Shown here: positions 17,543-26,781 of the stretch, piece by piece
Layout of the letters: every line of letters begins with the position of its first letter
Numbering within the stretch: the stretch's first letter is position 1
Made by a program: the position numbers and the translations under genes
From: Sphingobacterium prati
GTDB taxonomy: Bacteria; Bacteroidota; Bacteroidia; Sphingobacteriales; Sphingobacteriaceae
Length of the DNA: 64,000 nucleotides
Direction: 5' to 3'
Assembly: GCF_013167215.1 (NCBI RefSeq)
Contig: NZ_JABJWY010000016.1
Span: 186,134-250,133 of the forward strand
Notes under the pieces: model-generated
The model's database searches: none
The model's input: the letters and a program-made list of their open reading frames with translations, nothing else
What the model was told of the DNA's origin: nothing

Positions 17543-19831
17543 CTAATTTTTATGAAAGAAGCAATCATTGGGTATGTCAGTGACTTTAGAACCGTTAACA
17601 CTATATTGAAGTTTTAGTGTAAAGCCTCCGCCGGCTTCTAAAAAGTCAACGGTTATCGGATGATATCCGGATTCGAGGGCTATCTGTCCACTTTTCATGA
17701 TTGGTGCATGTTGTCCGTCATTGTCTACGACCACCTGATTATGAATGCGCAAGACGCCGCCGTCATCACAAGTGAAATAAAAATTATAGATTCCCTTTTC
17801 TTTTACATGTAAATAGCCACAAATTTTTGTGCCAAAGGCGGGCATTTTGATTGTATCACTCAAATGGATATTCTCGATAATTTCTTTCCGTACTGTCTCG
17901 CCCATTATTGACGCTGTGTTTGTAAAAGTGCCTTTAAAGAACGTTGCAGTTAATCCTGAACTTATATTCTTTATACCTTCAGAAACTCCCCGTTTCCAGG
18001 AGTCATTTTTTAAGTTTACTTGATACAATTCACTTTTTGCTCCCGAGGAAGATATTGTTGCAAAGCGTATGGTTCCTTCTTGTTTGACGATAAGTGAATC
18101 AGTTAATACCGGACTATTCTGAGTCGGTAAGCTTCCATCAATAGTGTAATGGATAGCATTTTCTGGAAGTTCATTTTCAATTTTCAAGATCGATTGTCCA
18201 TCAACAATCACCTGAGTATCGGCAAAGCCTTTTAAATCTGGCATACGGTAGCGTAGCCCCATCTTGTTCCAAAGCCCAAAGTGAGCGATTAATCTGGTTC
18301 TGTAGCTTTCATATAATGACTTGTTAGTCCAGACTCGTTCAGCCAGAGCGCTTAACCTTGGCAGAATCATAAATTCTAACCGTGCTGTCGACGGGATCAT
18401 TTCCGTCCATATATTTGCCTGTGCTCCTTGGATTAGACCTGATTTTTCGTTTAAGATGTCTGAGGGGATTACGGACATATTATAGACGGCATCGAGGCTG
18501 CTGCTATTAGGCAGGTAGTCAAAATACAGGGGATTGGTCGGTGTCATGATTACTCGATGACCGCGATTGACCGCCTCCCGAGGTGCATTTTTAACCCATC
18601 CCCGCCAATACATGACCGTCATTGATGTATCGGAGCTACCATCAAGTATTTCATCCCAACCTATACTACGTTTATTTTTCGAACGTATAAAATTATTAAC
18701 ACGTTTCACAAAATAGCTCTGTAGGTCATGTAGATTTGCGATGCCTTGTTCTTTCATAAATGCCTTGGCCGCTTCTGAGTTTGACCATGAATCTTTTTCT
18801 ACTTCGTCAGCGCCGATATGAATATAGGGCGATGGAAAAAGCGCAATAACTTCACTGAGTACGTTTTCAATAAATGTATAACTGCTTTCTTTCCAGGGGC
18901 TGATCGGTACAGAGAATTGTTTCCCCCATCCCGCCGTCTGACTGTCCAACAATAATTCAGGATAGGCCTGGGTCGCGATCATCATGTGCCCGGGCATGTC
19001 TATCTCCGGAATAATCTCGATATGTCTGCTTGAGGCGTAGGCCACGATATCTTTGATATCCTGTTGGGTGTAAAAACCGCCATATTCTTCACGTCCATTA
19101 TTGACGCGTTTGAATTCTTGGGGTAGATTAAAATCCGGATTCTCTTTCGCTTTGACGAAACACGCCGAATCTTGGTTGTTATATGTCCTCCAGGCACCCT
19201 GTGATGTTAGCTTCGGGTATTTTTTTATTTCGATACGCCAACCTTGATCATCTGTTAGATGCAGGTGAAGCTTGTTTAATTTGTAGGATGACAGGAGATC
19301 AATAAATTTGTATAGATAATCTTTTGAGAAGAAGTGCCGGGCCACGTCTAATTCGACACCGCGCCATTGAAATGCCGGTTGATCTTTAATTGATACATAA
19401 GGTAAAACGATAGGATTGTTTTGCTTGGCAAGTAGGTAGAGCTGTTGTATTGTCTGTAATCCGTAAAAAAGTCCTTGATCGGTAGAAGCAGAGATTTCAA
19501 TTCCTCTTTTATCAATTGTTAGTTCATAACCTTCCTTGGAAATCTTACTTTTTTTAATCAATCTTAGTGTTGCATTGGCATGTGCTGTCTTTTTTTTGGG
19601 GATGTTTCCGAACAGCGATCGATCTATCCACTGATCTAAAGAGTTTGGGAAGAAGTCGGAATCAATCGTATAGGAGAGTTCTCCCTTCGCCAGTCGAAAG
19701 AAACCCGCAGATGATTCCAGTTGTTGGGGAAAAGGGATCAGCTGAGGGATAAGTTTTTTTTCTTGCGCAAAATTGGTTCGCGGCCAATAGCATACAAATA
19801 ATAAAAGGATCAGTGAAATAGCTTTAAACAT
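17543..19831 (-). CDS. Secreted beta-N-acetylhexosaminidase (GH20) with C-terminal PA14 domain
   Basis: The 762-residue protein has a signal peptide (ISLILLLFVCYWPRTNFAQ), a GH20b N-terminal domain (LIPQLIPFPQQLE), and the GH20 barrel with WRGVELDVARHFF, KLHLHLTDDQGWRIEIKKYP, PEIDMPGHMM and the catalytic pair Asp342-Glu343 in YIHIGADEVEKD. A short Fn3/CHB_HEX_C-like piece (HYTIDGSLPTQNSP) and a PA14-like domain (YNFYFTCDDGGVLRIHNQ) follow at about 640-755. The enzyme removes terminal GlcNAc/GalNAc from glycans by substrate-assisted catalysis, probably in the periplasm or on the surface. It is monocistronic with its own terminator. Confidence 0.95.
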   Translation of the reverse strand: MFKAISLILLLFVCYWPRTNFAQEKKLIPQLIPFPQQLESSAGFFRLAKGELSYTIDSDFFPNSLDQWIDRSLFGNIPKKKTAHANATLRLIKKSKISKEGYELTIDKRGIEISASTDQGLFYGLQTIQQLYLLAKQNNPIVLPYVSIKDQPAFQWRGVELDVARHFFSKDYLYKFIDLLSSYKLNKLHLHLTDDQGWRIEIKKYPKLTSQGAWRTYNNQDSACFVKAKENPDFNLPQEFKRVNNGREEYGGFYTQQDIKDIVAYASSRHIEIIPEIDMPGHMMIATQAYPELLLDSQTAGWGKQFSVPISPWKESSYTFIENVLSEVIALFPSPYIHIGADEVEKDSWSNSEAAKAFMKEQGIANLHDLQSYFVKRVNNFIRSKNKRSIGWDEILDGSSDTSMTVMYWRGWVKNAPREAVNRGHRVIMTPTNPLYFDYLPNSSSLDAVYNMSVIPSDILNEKSGLIQGAQANIWTEMIPSTARLEFMILPRLSALAERVWTNKSLYESYRTRLIAHFGLWNKMGLRYRMPDLKGFADTQVIVDGQSILKIENELPENAIHYTIDGSLPTQNSPVLTDSLIVKQEGTIRFATISSSGAKSELYQVNLKNDSWKRGVSEGIKNISSGLTATFFKGTFTNTASIMGETVRKEIIENIHLSDTIKMPAFGTKICGYLHVKEKGIYNFYFTCDDGGVLRIHNQVVVDNDGQHAPIMKSGQIALESGYHPITVDFLEAGGGFTLKLQYSVNGSKVTDIPNDCFFHKN

Positions 19832-20076
19832 GAAAGGTGTTTTTTGTGATTTCTTAATATGTTATGTGTTTAGGAGTTTGCCCAATAGCATTTATCCATT
19901 TGGCATGAAAAAACCCGGAGCCAATATAAATATATTTTGCGTAAACGGAAGCAATAAAAAACTGTACTAGTAACACTGGATAATACCTATAAGCATGTTG
20001 TTTGGCTTGTCGGTTGGACAACATTGAATAACATTGACGGCGGGTTTTGTGTTGTTTCTGCTTTGGGTGATCGAGA

Positions 20077-20628
20077 CTAGTTTTCAGCTATCTTTTCAAA
20101 TAAACCGGGATAGGTGAGGACCAACCCGCTCTCATCTACCTGAATATGAGCGGTGAAATCACTAACAATATTTTCATACAGATACTCGTGTAAATCTGTC
20201 CTTGTATAACGTTGCCGAACGGCTTTGATATCGCTGTTGATCAGGTCGATATACATGATATCTATTTCTTTTGAATCACCAGTTTTAAGCTGTAGATTGT
20301 TTATCGGTAGTGTGTTTGTAAATGGAGTCAAGGAGATATCTATATATTGAAAACCCTTGAAATTCGGATCGACGGAATGATTGATTTCCCAGTTGGTATC
20401 TGTTTTTCTCCCGGTGAGGGTATTTTTGACAGCATTGACCTCGGAATCAATTAGAAACTCATTGATCTCCCACTGCTTATTTATAATCAGTCGATAGGAG
20501 GCCGAATAAATTTTTTGCTGATAGGAACCTATTATTTTTGATGCTACAACATGATAATCTTCATTTTCCTGTAGACTGAAATACTCCAGAGAGGGGAAAG
20601 CGATTCCCTGCCATAATAATGTTTTCAT
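20077..20628 (-). CDS. Putative glycolipid-binding protein (DUF1089 family)
   Basis: The 183-residue protein matches the putative glycolipid-binding family: a conserved W near the start (LLWQGIAFPSLEYFSL), ASYRLIINKQW, and the strongest motif ISLTPFTNTLPINNLQLKTG, then VRQRYTRTD and GLVLTYPGLF. No signal peptide is present, so it is cytoplasmic or peripheral. It follows the glycosyltransferase gene by 21 bp on the same strand and is probably co-transcribed with it, which agrees with a lipid or glycolipid role, but no activity is established. Confidence 0.85.
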   Translation of the reverse strand: MKTLLWQGIAFPSLEYFSLQENEDYHVVASKIIGSYQQKIYSASYRLIINKQWEINEFLIDSEVNAVKNTLTGRKTDTNWEINHSVDPNFKGFQYIDISLTPFTNTLPINNLQLKTGDSKEIDIMYIDLINSDIKAVRQRYTRTDLHEYLYENIVSDFTAHIQVDESGLVLTYPGLFEKIAEN

Positions 20629-20649
20629 CTGATGGTCCTATAGTAAGTT

Positions 20650-22188
20650 TTATTTAACGGACAGCATATGTTGTCGTTGTTGTTCTTGTTCGACTTCATT
20701 CTTGACACGCTGGTTGATATTTATTTTGGCATTGATGAATGTGAAAATCACAGTTCCAAATTCTCTTGAATAGCTGTTTGTGATGGAATCCGAGCGCATA
20801 CTTTGTGCAAAGTAAGGAGCTGTTTCATTCATTTCAAGCTGGTTTTCCCAGGAATTTTTTATACGGATCAGGTTGCGGAATTCATTACTGAAATCAAACC
20901 AGTTGATATAGTCAGCGTTGAAGGTTACTGCACGGATCCCAAGTTTGGAATAATAATTTATTGCGCCCGCCTGACCGTAGTTGTCACAGAGTACGAGTGT
21001 GTTTTGTGGGTTTGGAATTTTGCCGTAGATGCGATCTACTTTTTGGGCGAGCTCTCGCCACCCCAACATATCCGCAAAATCTTGTGGAAGTTGATGATCC
21101 TTGCCATCTTCCCAGGTTAACATGCCAATTTTACGGTATTTTTCGGGGTGATCCGCGATATATCGGGGACTTCTATTGGGGAACGTCAGCATATAGACAG
21201 GAATAAAGAAAACGAAGGGTAGTACAATTAAAGGAGGTCTCAGAATTCTACCGGTTTTATTCTCTAAAAGTGTTGAGATATAAACTGAACCAAAGGCAAA
21301 GTAAATAGGATAGATACCGATTGCATAATAATCTTTGGCTTTTAAAAATAGAAAAACTCCGATTGTAATAAAAAAAGACAAAAAGAATAAACGGTATTTT
21401 CTAAATGCGGGATAGGCTAATAAAGCATATAGGCCAAATCCGATAACAGGAAAAGTTCCGAAAAAAAATAAAAACTGGGATCGGATAAAGCTCCATTGGT
21501 TGACATTGACGAGCTGGGTTTTTGCAAGTTCTTTAAAACGAAATATAACGGGAAAATTATTCTTGTATTGCCAGATTAAATTAGGCAGTATGATTAAAAA
21601 TGCAATTAGAACACTGTAATAAAAATGTTTATTGAATAGTACTTTACGTTCTGGGACGGCTATAATAGCCGGTATAAGACCGAGTATTAGAAAGGCGATA
21701 TTGTACTTGTTTAAAAATCCCAAAGCGAAGGCGACTGCAATAAAATACAACCATTTAAGATGTCCGCTGTTTAAATACTTTATGATAAAGTAATAAATAA
21801 CTGTCCACGACAGGACATCAAAAGAATTGGGTTGGTACAGTGTATTTAAACGAAATAAAACCGAAAAAATAACACAACATGAACCAAATATCAGTGCAAA
21901 AAGACTTCCTTTGAGTGCTTCAATGGTTTTCCAGACCACAAGAATAGTTAGTGCACCAAACAGTGCAGGGAAGAATTTGATCCAGAAGACGGAACCTCCT
22001 AAAATCTTGATGAGGTAGGACAGCCAGGATGTCAACGGTGGAACCGATAAATACCCCCAAGCCAAGTGGTTAGCCTGATCTAAATGTAGAAACTCATCCC
22101 GATGTAACTCATATATTGGACTTATCAATTGATACTGGAGGATAAATTTCAGCAGAATAAGGCTTACCAGAATAATGTGTTTTTTCAT
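20650..22188 (-). CDS. ArnT/PMT-like membrane glycosyltransferase (GT-C fold, lipid-linked sugar donor)
   Basis: The 512-residue protein has about 10-11 TM helices and the GT-C signature of a conserved Asp-Glu pair early in the first periplasmic loop (YELHRDEFLHLDQANHLAWG). LNTLYQPNSFDVLSW and LGFLNKYNIAFLILGL follow, as in the glycosyltransferase 39 family. A soluble C-terminal part contains LVLCDNYGQAGAINYYS. By family knowledge it transfers a sugar from a polyprenyl-phosphate donor to lipid A, glycolipid or protein. It forms an operon with the glycolipid-binding protein downstream. The exact acceptor is not readable. Confidence 0.9.
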   Translation of the reverse strand: MKKHIILVSLILLKFILQYQLISPIYELHRDEFLHLDQANHLAWGYLSVPPLTSWLSYLIKILGGSVFWIKFFPALFGALTILVVWKTIEALKGSLFALIFGSCCVIFSVLFRLNTLYQPNSFDVLSWTVIYYFIIKYLNSGHLKWLYFIAVAFALGFLNKYNIAFLILGLIPAIIAVPERKVLFNKHFYYSVLIAFLIILPNLIWQYKNNFPVIFRFKELAKTQLVNVNQWSFIRSQFLFFFGTFPVIGFGLYALLAYPAFRKYRLFFLSFFITIGVFLFLKAKDYYAIGIYPIYFAFGSVYISTLLENKTGRILRPPLIVLPFVFFIPVYMLTFPNRSPRYIADHPEKYRKIGMLTWEDGKDHQLPQDFADMLGWRELAQKVDRIYGKIPNPQNTLVLCDNYGQAGAINYYSKLGIRAVTFNADYINWFDFSNEFRNLIRIKNSWENQLEMNETAPYFAQSMRSDSITNSYSREFGTVIFTFINAKININQRVKNEVEQEQQRQHMLSVK

Positions 22189-22219
22189 TTAAGAACAGAT
22201 TTGTGCATAAGCACTGGTT

Positions 22220-22684
22220 CTATTTTCTTTTTCTTTCTATTGTCGATATCCGATTATCAGCTTCCATTTTGATCAATTCCGTGCGTGCTAAAGTGACTTT
22301 TTCTGAATAACTATCACCGCTTTGTTCTCTCAATTTACGAAGACCTTTTGTTCCTTCTGCTTCATAGTTGTTGACATCGAAAGTAATGGAATCCGTTGTC
22401 ACATTGGCAATCCGGTATAAGGTATATAAGGAATTCCCATTTTCTTTCCGTTTGATCTCATATATATCACCTGCAACAGGACTGTCTAGGTATTTTTTCG
22501 TTTTAACGGATCCGGATATTCCTACGGCGGCGGCAGATCCAAAAAAAAGGCGATTAGAATTAATCCGGAGAAATATCCAATAGGCGTTTTTGGCATGCCA
22601 CATGCTCGGATGGAGCTCCCAGATAGCGAACTTGCCTCTTTCCAGGAGCATGGCGAAATTGTATAAAAAATAAATGTAGATCAT
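22220..22684 (-). CDS. Hypothetical small membrane-associated protein
   Basis: The reading frame encodes up to 154 residues. The first part (FAIWELHPSMWHAKNAYWIF, FFGSAAAVGISGS) is hydrophobic and may be a re-entrant or TM segment. The second half is soluble, with ITFDVNNYEAEGTKG and a charged tail ending in IERKRK. The likely start is either the first ATG at 22684 or MLLERGKF 33 bases downstream. It precedes the glycosyltransferase gene by 31 bp on the same strand, so it may belong to that operon. The family is not recognised. Confidence 0.6.
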   Translation of the reverse strand: MIYIYFLYNFAMLLERGKFAIWELHPSMWHAKNAYWIFLRINSNRLFFGSAAAVGISGSVKTKKYLDSPVAGDIYEIKRKENGNSLYTLYRIANVTTDSITFDVNNYEAEGTKGLRKLREQSGDSYSEKVTLARTELIKMEADNRISTIERKRK

Positions 22685-22733
22685 TAATCAGTTGTTGATA
22701 ATGGGGATTATTTTTTATTACGTTGGACTTATC

Positions 22734-23288
22734 CTAAAAGTTTTGTGAATCGGCAGAGGGCCCGTAGCTTGATGGCAAGGGAATATTATTTAATCTATAA
22801 TATACACCCAATTGTGCTCTATGATGTGTGATCTGATTTAGAGAGTGGCGAATTGCTTCATATTTTGTCCAACTTGCCAATTGATGGCCCGCATTCTTAA
22901 TTGTCCAAGTGGGAATTAAATCCTCTTCAGTTGCATTTTCTAATGCTTTTTTACCTGCCTCAAAATCTTGGTCCAGTTTTTTAAGCAATTCTTCCCGTGT
23001 CGATAGAATTGTAGGCTTATATCCGCCATCAGCGAAATCTAATTCAGATGTTTTTAAAATGGTACTTGGCCATTCAAATACTTCTACTAAATGAGTCGCT
23101 AGCGGCATTATTTTCATGCTTCTTTCATGCGGAGCATAGTCATTGTTACCCTCTGGGAAAAGAGCGATAAAATTTTTGGTGATCTGATACTCGTTTTCAA
23201 GTTCGGATTTCAATTGTTGAAGTGTATTCATCTCGTTTTCTAAATTAAGTAGTTTATGTTCTAATGTTCCTTGGATTAGGCTATTCAC
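22734..23288 (-). CDS. DinB-family protein (putative metal-dependent enzyme)
   Basis: The 184-residue protein folds as a DinB four-helix bundle with the three expected histidines: MKIMPLATHLVEVFEW, then a pair in LNQITHHRAQLGVYYRL. The C-terminal phrase IPLPSSYGPSAD is typical. DinB/YfiT-like proteins are thiol transferases or metal-binding damage-inducible proteins; the substrate is unknown. The start at 23288 leaves a helical leader (LEHKLLNLENEMNTLQQL) that is longer than usual. Confidence 0.85.
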   Translation of the reverse strand: MNSLIQGTLEHKLLNLENEMNTLQQLKSELENEYQITKNFIALFPEGNNDYAPHERSMKIMPLATHLVEVFEWPSTILKTSELDFADGGYKPTILSTREELLKKLDQDFEAGKKALENATEEDLIPTWTIKNAGHQLASWTKYEAIRHSLNQITHHRAQLGVYYRLNNIPLPSSYGPSADSQNF

Positions 23289-24011
23289 TTATTTTTTGAG
23301 CAGCATTTAACTTACTCTTGTTGCGTCAGCCAAACAAAGGTAATGTCAGGTATTGACAGCCTTATGTCAATATAGCTGGAAAATTTGTTATTATTGCGAC
23401 TATCGTATTCATATGCGTTCGACTTTACTTGCAACGATTCGAATTTAATAATGTTTGACAATATGTGAAATTTTTACAAGTTATCATGTTCTGGATACGG
23501 TGGATATAGAATAAAAACGCTTGAAGCGGGGAACTTCAAGCGTTTTAATCTAACCAATTATTAACCTAAATTATGAATTTGAAATAAAGCTATTTTTGTG
23601 CCAAAAGTGATCTGTACCAAAATATTATGATGTAACAATTCTGTTGTGTTAAATTTACTTTTCGTAATAAAAGTTTGCTCATTAATGGTAACGTGAGGCA
23701 ATTCTTTTTTGTAGAATACAAAAAAATAAGGTTAGCACATTGAAAAGACTGGATGAAATGAGAATTATATTGTTTTTGAATCTTTTTTCAATAAAATTTT
23801 TTGTTTTAGTTGCATGTTATTGTCTTTTATATTGTTTATAACGAATATTGTTGGAGCTATTTGTGTCATTTGATTAGATCTAAGATCATGTCTAACGTAT
23901 CAATTGGGAAACGATAAAAAGCACATGATATGACATTGATATCTTACAAGTAAAAGATTGACGAAGATGGATAACAAATATTAAACAACAAACCTCAATA
24001 AATATAAAAAA
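23289..24011. other. Long intergenic region with RNA element copy 1
   Basis: About 720 bp without a protein gene. It contains the hairpin RNA-like element at 23513-23575 (minus strand) and otherwise AT-rich sequence. A 4-codon plus-strand frame (MNLK) at 23573 overlaps the element's 5' box and is not thought to be real. Confidence 0.6.
23513..23575 (-). ncRNA. Small RNA-like hairpin element, copy 1
   Basis: Read on the minus strand, the element starts with the box CATAATTTAGGTTAATAATT, then GGTTA, followed by a perfect 13-bp stem (AAAACGCTTGAAG / CTTCAAGCGTTTT, 23514-23546) with the loop TTCCCCG and a T tract. The same box, loop and T tract occur in two plus-strand copies at 24598 and 26441, with different but fully paired stems. 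A weak -7 box (TAGCTTTA) precedes it. It looks like a short terminator-ended transcript. The plus-strand reading also ends in T residues, so a bidirectional terminator is the alternative. Confidence 0.5.
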
Positions 24012-24461
24012 ATGAAAAAATTAGTATTGTTAATGACTGCGGTTATTCTTACGATCGCTGGAGCATTTGCTCAAATTCACAAGCCAGTAAAATGGACTGT
24101 AGCTAGCAAAAAGGTAAACGATAAAGAGGCAATAGTCTTTGTAAAAGCAACAATCCAAGATGGTTGGCATATCTATTCGCAAAATGTAAAGGATGGAGGG
24201 CCTATTCCGACCTCTTTTAGCTTTGCTAAAGCGACTGATTATGTACTGACAGGTAAAACTGCAGAACCTAAACCGAAAGTAAAACATGAAGAGGTATTTA
24301 AGATGGATGTTGGGTATTTTACGAATGAAGTGATCTTTCAACAAAAAGTAGCATTGAAAAAAGGAGCTGCTATAGTAAAAGGTACAGTGGAATGGCAAGC
24401 ATGTGATAAATCACAATGCCTCCCGCCAGATGAGTACGCTTTTGCTGTAACGATCAAATAA
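24012..24461 (+). CDS. Secreted DsbD N-terminal-domain protein
   Basis: The 149-residue protein has a signal peptide (LVLLMTAVILTIAGAFAQ) and the immunoglobulin-like fold of the DsbD alpha domain: GWHIYSQNVKDGGPIPTSF, KMDVGYFTNEVIFQQKV, and a C-terminal Cys pair in WQACDKSQCLPPDEYAF. The TM and thioredoxin domains of full DsbD are absent, so it is a stand-alone periplasmic domain. In DsbD this domain passes electrons to periplasmic disulfide partners; here the two cysteines could do the same. It is monocistronic with a strong terminator. Confidence 0.88.
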   Translation: MKKLVLLMTAVILTIAGAFAQIHKPVKWTVASKKVNDKEAIVFVKATIQDGWHIYSQNVKDGGPIPTSFSFAKATDYVLTGKTAEPKPKVKHEEVFKMDVGYFTNEVIFQQKVALKKGAAIVKGTVEWQACDKSQCLPPDEYAFAVTIK

Positions 24462-24486
24462 AAAAATATTATTTTTGTGTCGAGAT

Positions 24487-24525
24487 AAAATATCCCATTT
24501 ATAGCATTATAAATGGGATATTTTT
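24487..24525 (+). terminator. Terminator of the DsbD-N gene, 17-bp perfect stem
   Basis: AAAATATCCCATTTATA pairs perfectly with TATAAATGGGATATTTT across a GCAT loop and runs into T residues. The flanking A and T tracts make it usable on both strands. Confidence 0.9.
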
Positions 24526-24597
24526 ATGATTATTATTTTTTTTTATATCCAACAAAATAAGTCGCACAAATAATACGTTAATAATGCAAATACTTTT

Positions 24598-24656
24598 CAT
24601 AAAATAGGTTAATATATGGCTAAGACCCTAGAGTTCCCCGCTCTAGGGCTTTTTTA
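24598..24656 (+). ncRNA. Small RNA-like hairpin element, copy 2
   Basis: The box CATAAAATAGGTTAATATAT then GGCTA is followed by the stem CCCTAGAG / CTCTAGGG with the loop TTCCCCG, then CTTTTTT. The box and loop match copies 1 and 3, but the stem sequence is different and still fully paired. No clear TAnnTTTG promoter is seen in front. The rest of 24462-24913 holds the DsbD-N terminator and AT-rich spacer. Confidence 0.5.
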
Positions 24657-24913
24657 TGTTCATCACTTTGGGCTATGAACGAGATTTAACATTCCGTAAT
24701 ATTTTTCACTGCTTTAGAGAAAGAAAACCTGTGGTGTATTGAGTATTTGTTTTCTTTAGATGCCTTATGTACAAAATGTAAACAAAGAGGTTAAGACCCG
24801 ACAGATTATAAAGCCCTGTGTTGATAATGGAAATTTATTGAAAAATACGATCGGCGTAAACATTATCTTCAGTTTATTGTTTTTTATTACACTAAACAAT
24901 ACGCCAATAAATT

Positions 24914-26278
24914 ATGATTGATTACACGTTAAACCGAAGAAAATTCATTCAGGGGACGGGTGCTTTTTTGACACTATCAGCTTTGGAAGCGCAAGGATTG
25001 CCCATAAATGAAATGCCTAAAAAAAATATGAGGGTTGGTTTGATCGGAGCGGGATGGTATGGTAAAAGTGATCTATTTAGGCTAATGCAGATTTGCGAGG
25101 TCAACGTTGTTGCCATTTGCGACGTAGATAATAGGCATTTGCAGGATACAGGACGATTGGTAGCGCAACGGCAGATCTCAGGTCAAATACCCAAACTGTA
25201 CAAGGATTACAAGAAAATGCTTGAAGCTCAACAATTCGATCTCATTCTTATCGCTACACCTGATCATTGGCATGCGAGACAGGCAATAGACGCCATGCGT
25301 TCAGGAGCTCATATTTATTTACAAAAACCCATTAGTGTTGACGTACTTGAGGGCGATGCGATACTTCGTTGTGCTCGGGAGTATAATAAAAAGGTACAAG
25401 TAGGTACTCAACGACGAAGCACGGCACATCTCATTCATGCTAAACAGCATGTGATGGATCAAGGTCTACTGGGTAAGATATCGCATGTGGAAATGTGCTG
25501 TTATTATCCTATGAGAAAGAATGGTAACCCTGGGCTAGAACCAATTCCGGACTTTCTTGATTATGACATGTGGACTGGCCCAGCTCCTTTACGTCCTTAC
25601 GACGGCTTACCCCATGGAAGTTGGTGGCGAACTTTTATGGAATATGGTAATGGTATCACGGGTGATATGGGGATGCATATGTTTGACACAGTCCGTTGGT
25701 TATTACAATTGAAATGGCCAAAGAAAATTAGCGCAACTGGTGGAATCTATGTGCAAAAAGGGGGAAAGTCAACCATATCCGATACACAGACGGCAGTATT
25801 CGAATATGATGAGCTTAATTGTGTATGGCAACATCGTACGTGGGGCAACCCTGTAGATCCTGAATATCCTTGGGCATTTATTATTTATGGAGATAAGGGA
25901 ACTTTAAAAGGAAGCGTAATGAAATATGAATTTATTCCAGTTGGTAAAGGTGAGCCGATAACAAAGGATGTTGTTTATGAACGCGAGAAATTCCCAGCAG
26001 ATCTGGAAGAACCGCGAATTGAATTGCATACGGCACCAGCCACAAGACAACATCTATTGGATCTCTTATCTGCTATAGAAAATGATCGCCTCCCTGTGGC
26101 AGACATTGAGGAAGGATATATTTCCACAGCCTGTTGTATCCTTGCCAATATTTCTATGCAACTAAACAGACCATTGGTGTACGATCCGCTAAAAAAAATA
26201 TGCATCGATGATCTAGAAGCAACCAAGTTGTTGAAAAGGCCATATCGCACACCCTGGCAACATCCACATTCGTCATAA
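24914..26278 (+). CDS. Secreted Gfo/Idh/MocA-family oxidoreductase
   Basis: The 454-residue protein starts with a Tat-type signal (NRRKFIQGTGAFLTLSALEA), followed by the Rossmann fold with VGLIGAGWYGKSDLFRL and VVAICDVD. IATPDHWHARQAIDAM comes next, with the family lysine in LQKPIS (usual form EKP). The C-terminal domain has YDMWTGPAPLRPY, SWWRTFMEYGNGITGDMG and HMFDTVRWLL, typical of Bacteroidota secreted members. Such enzymes oxidise or reduce sugars, inositols or keto-sugars with NAD(P); the substrate is unknown. It is a single gene between two copies of the hairpin element. Confidence 0.92.
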   Translation: MIDYTLNRRKFIQGTGAFLTLSALEAQGLPINEMPKKNMRVGLIGAGWYGKSDLFRLMQICEVNVVAICDVDNRHLQDTGRLVAQRQISGQIPKLYKDYKKMLEAQQFDLILIATPDHWHARQAIDAMRSGAHIYLQKPISVDVLEGDAILRCAREYNKKVQVGTQRRSTAHLIHAKQHVMDQGLLGKISHVEMCCYYPMRKNGNPGLEPIPDFLDYDMWTGPAPLRPYDGLPHGSWWRTFMEYGNGITGDMGMHMFDTVRWLLQLKWPKKISATGGIYVQKGGKSTISDTQTAVFEYDELNCVWQHRTWGNPVDPEYPWAFIIYGDKGTLKGSVMKYEFIPVGKGEPITKDVVYEREKFPADLEEPRIELHTAPATRQHLLDLLSAIENDRLPVADIEEGYISTACCILANISMQLNRPLVYDPLKKICIDDLEATKLLKRPYRTPWQHPHSS

Positions 26279-26403
26279 TATGAATTTCATAGGGATTAAT
26301 GTTTGTTCTAAAGTAATGGTCATGTGCTTTTTTTTAGAAATTTAGGCTGTAATATAGGATCATGTAATTTTTCAAAAAAAGTCTATTGTTTTTGTAGATT
26401 TTT

Positions 26404-26434
26404 TTTGTTTTATGCTTTTAGATCTCTATATTTG
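26404..26434 (+). promoter_or_regulatory. Consensus Bacteroidota promoter of the RNA element copy 3
   Basis: TTTG at 26404-26407 and TATATTTG at 26427-26434 are separated by 19 bases, a textbook -33/-7 pair (TTTG / TAnnTTTG). The predicted start falls at about 26440-26441, exactly where the conserved box begins. No protein gene follows. Confidence 0.75.
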
Positions 26435-26440
26435 TACTAT

Positions 26441-26504
26441 CATAATTTAGGTTTATAATTGGTTATTTAAAGGTTTTCATTCTCCCCGTTTGAAAACCTT
26501 TTTT
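26441..26504 (+). ncRNA. Small RNA-like hairpin element, copy 3, with its own promoter
   Basis: The box CATAATTTAGGTTTATAATT then GGTTA is followed by an 11-bp stem (AAAGGTTTTCA 26469-26479 / TGAAAACCTTT 26491-26501) with CTCCCCG in the loop and a six-T tract. The promoter at 26404-26434 starts transcription at its first base, so a transcript of about 64 nt is predicted. The remaining 26279-26781 spacer holds nothing else that I recognise. Confidence 0.6.
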
Positions 26505-26781
26505 ATGCACCCCACTCGCCTTCGTTGAACCTGTCATTTAGTATATATCTTAAGAATTTTGATCTGAAAAATTTCCTATGAATACAGCATGCTAATTTAA
26601 ATTGAAGATGGACCATTAGATTGTAGTGGTTGATTTAAGCAAAAGCGGTTGCCGAGAATGAATGTTTTTGTTGCGACATCAGCTAGGAAAAGTCAGTATG
26701 GTTTTATGCTGCGATGGTGCTGAGCGTATGTATTGTAGCAAATTAAAACTATTTGAATAGGAGTTGACCAATGTAGGGTTA

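Noticed and set aside
23573..23588. Tiny frame MNLK after the hairpin, resembling a SusC leader
   Set aside because: It overlaps the conserved 5' box of RNA element copy 1 on the other strand and has no gene behind it.
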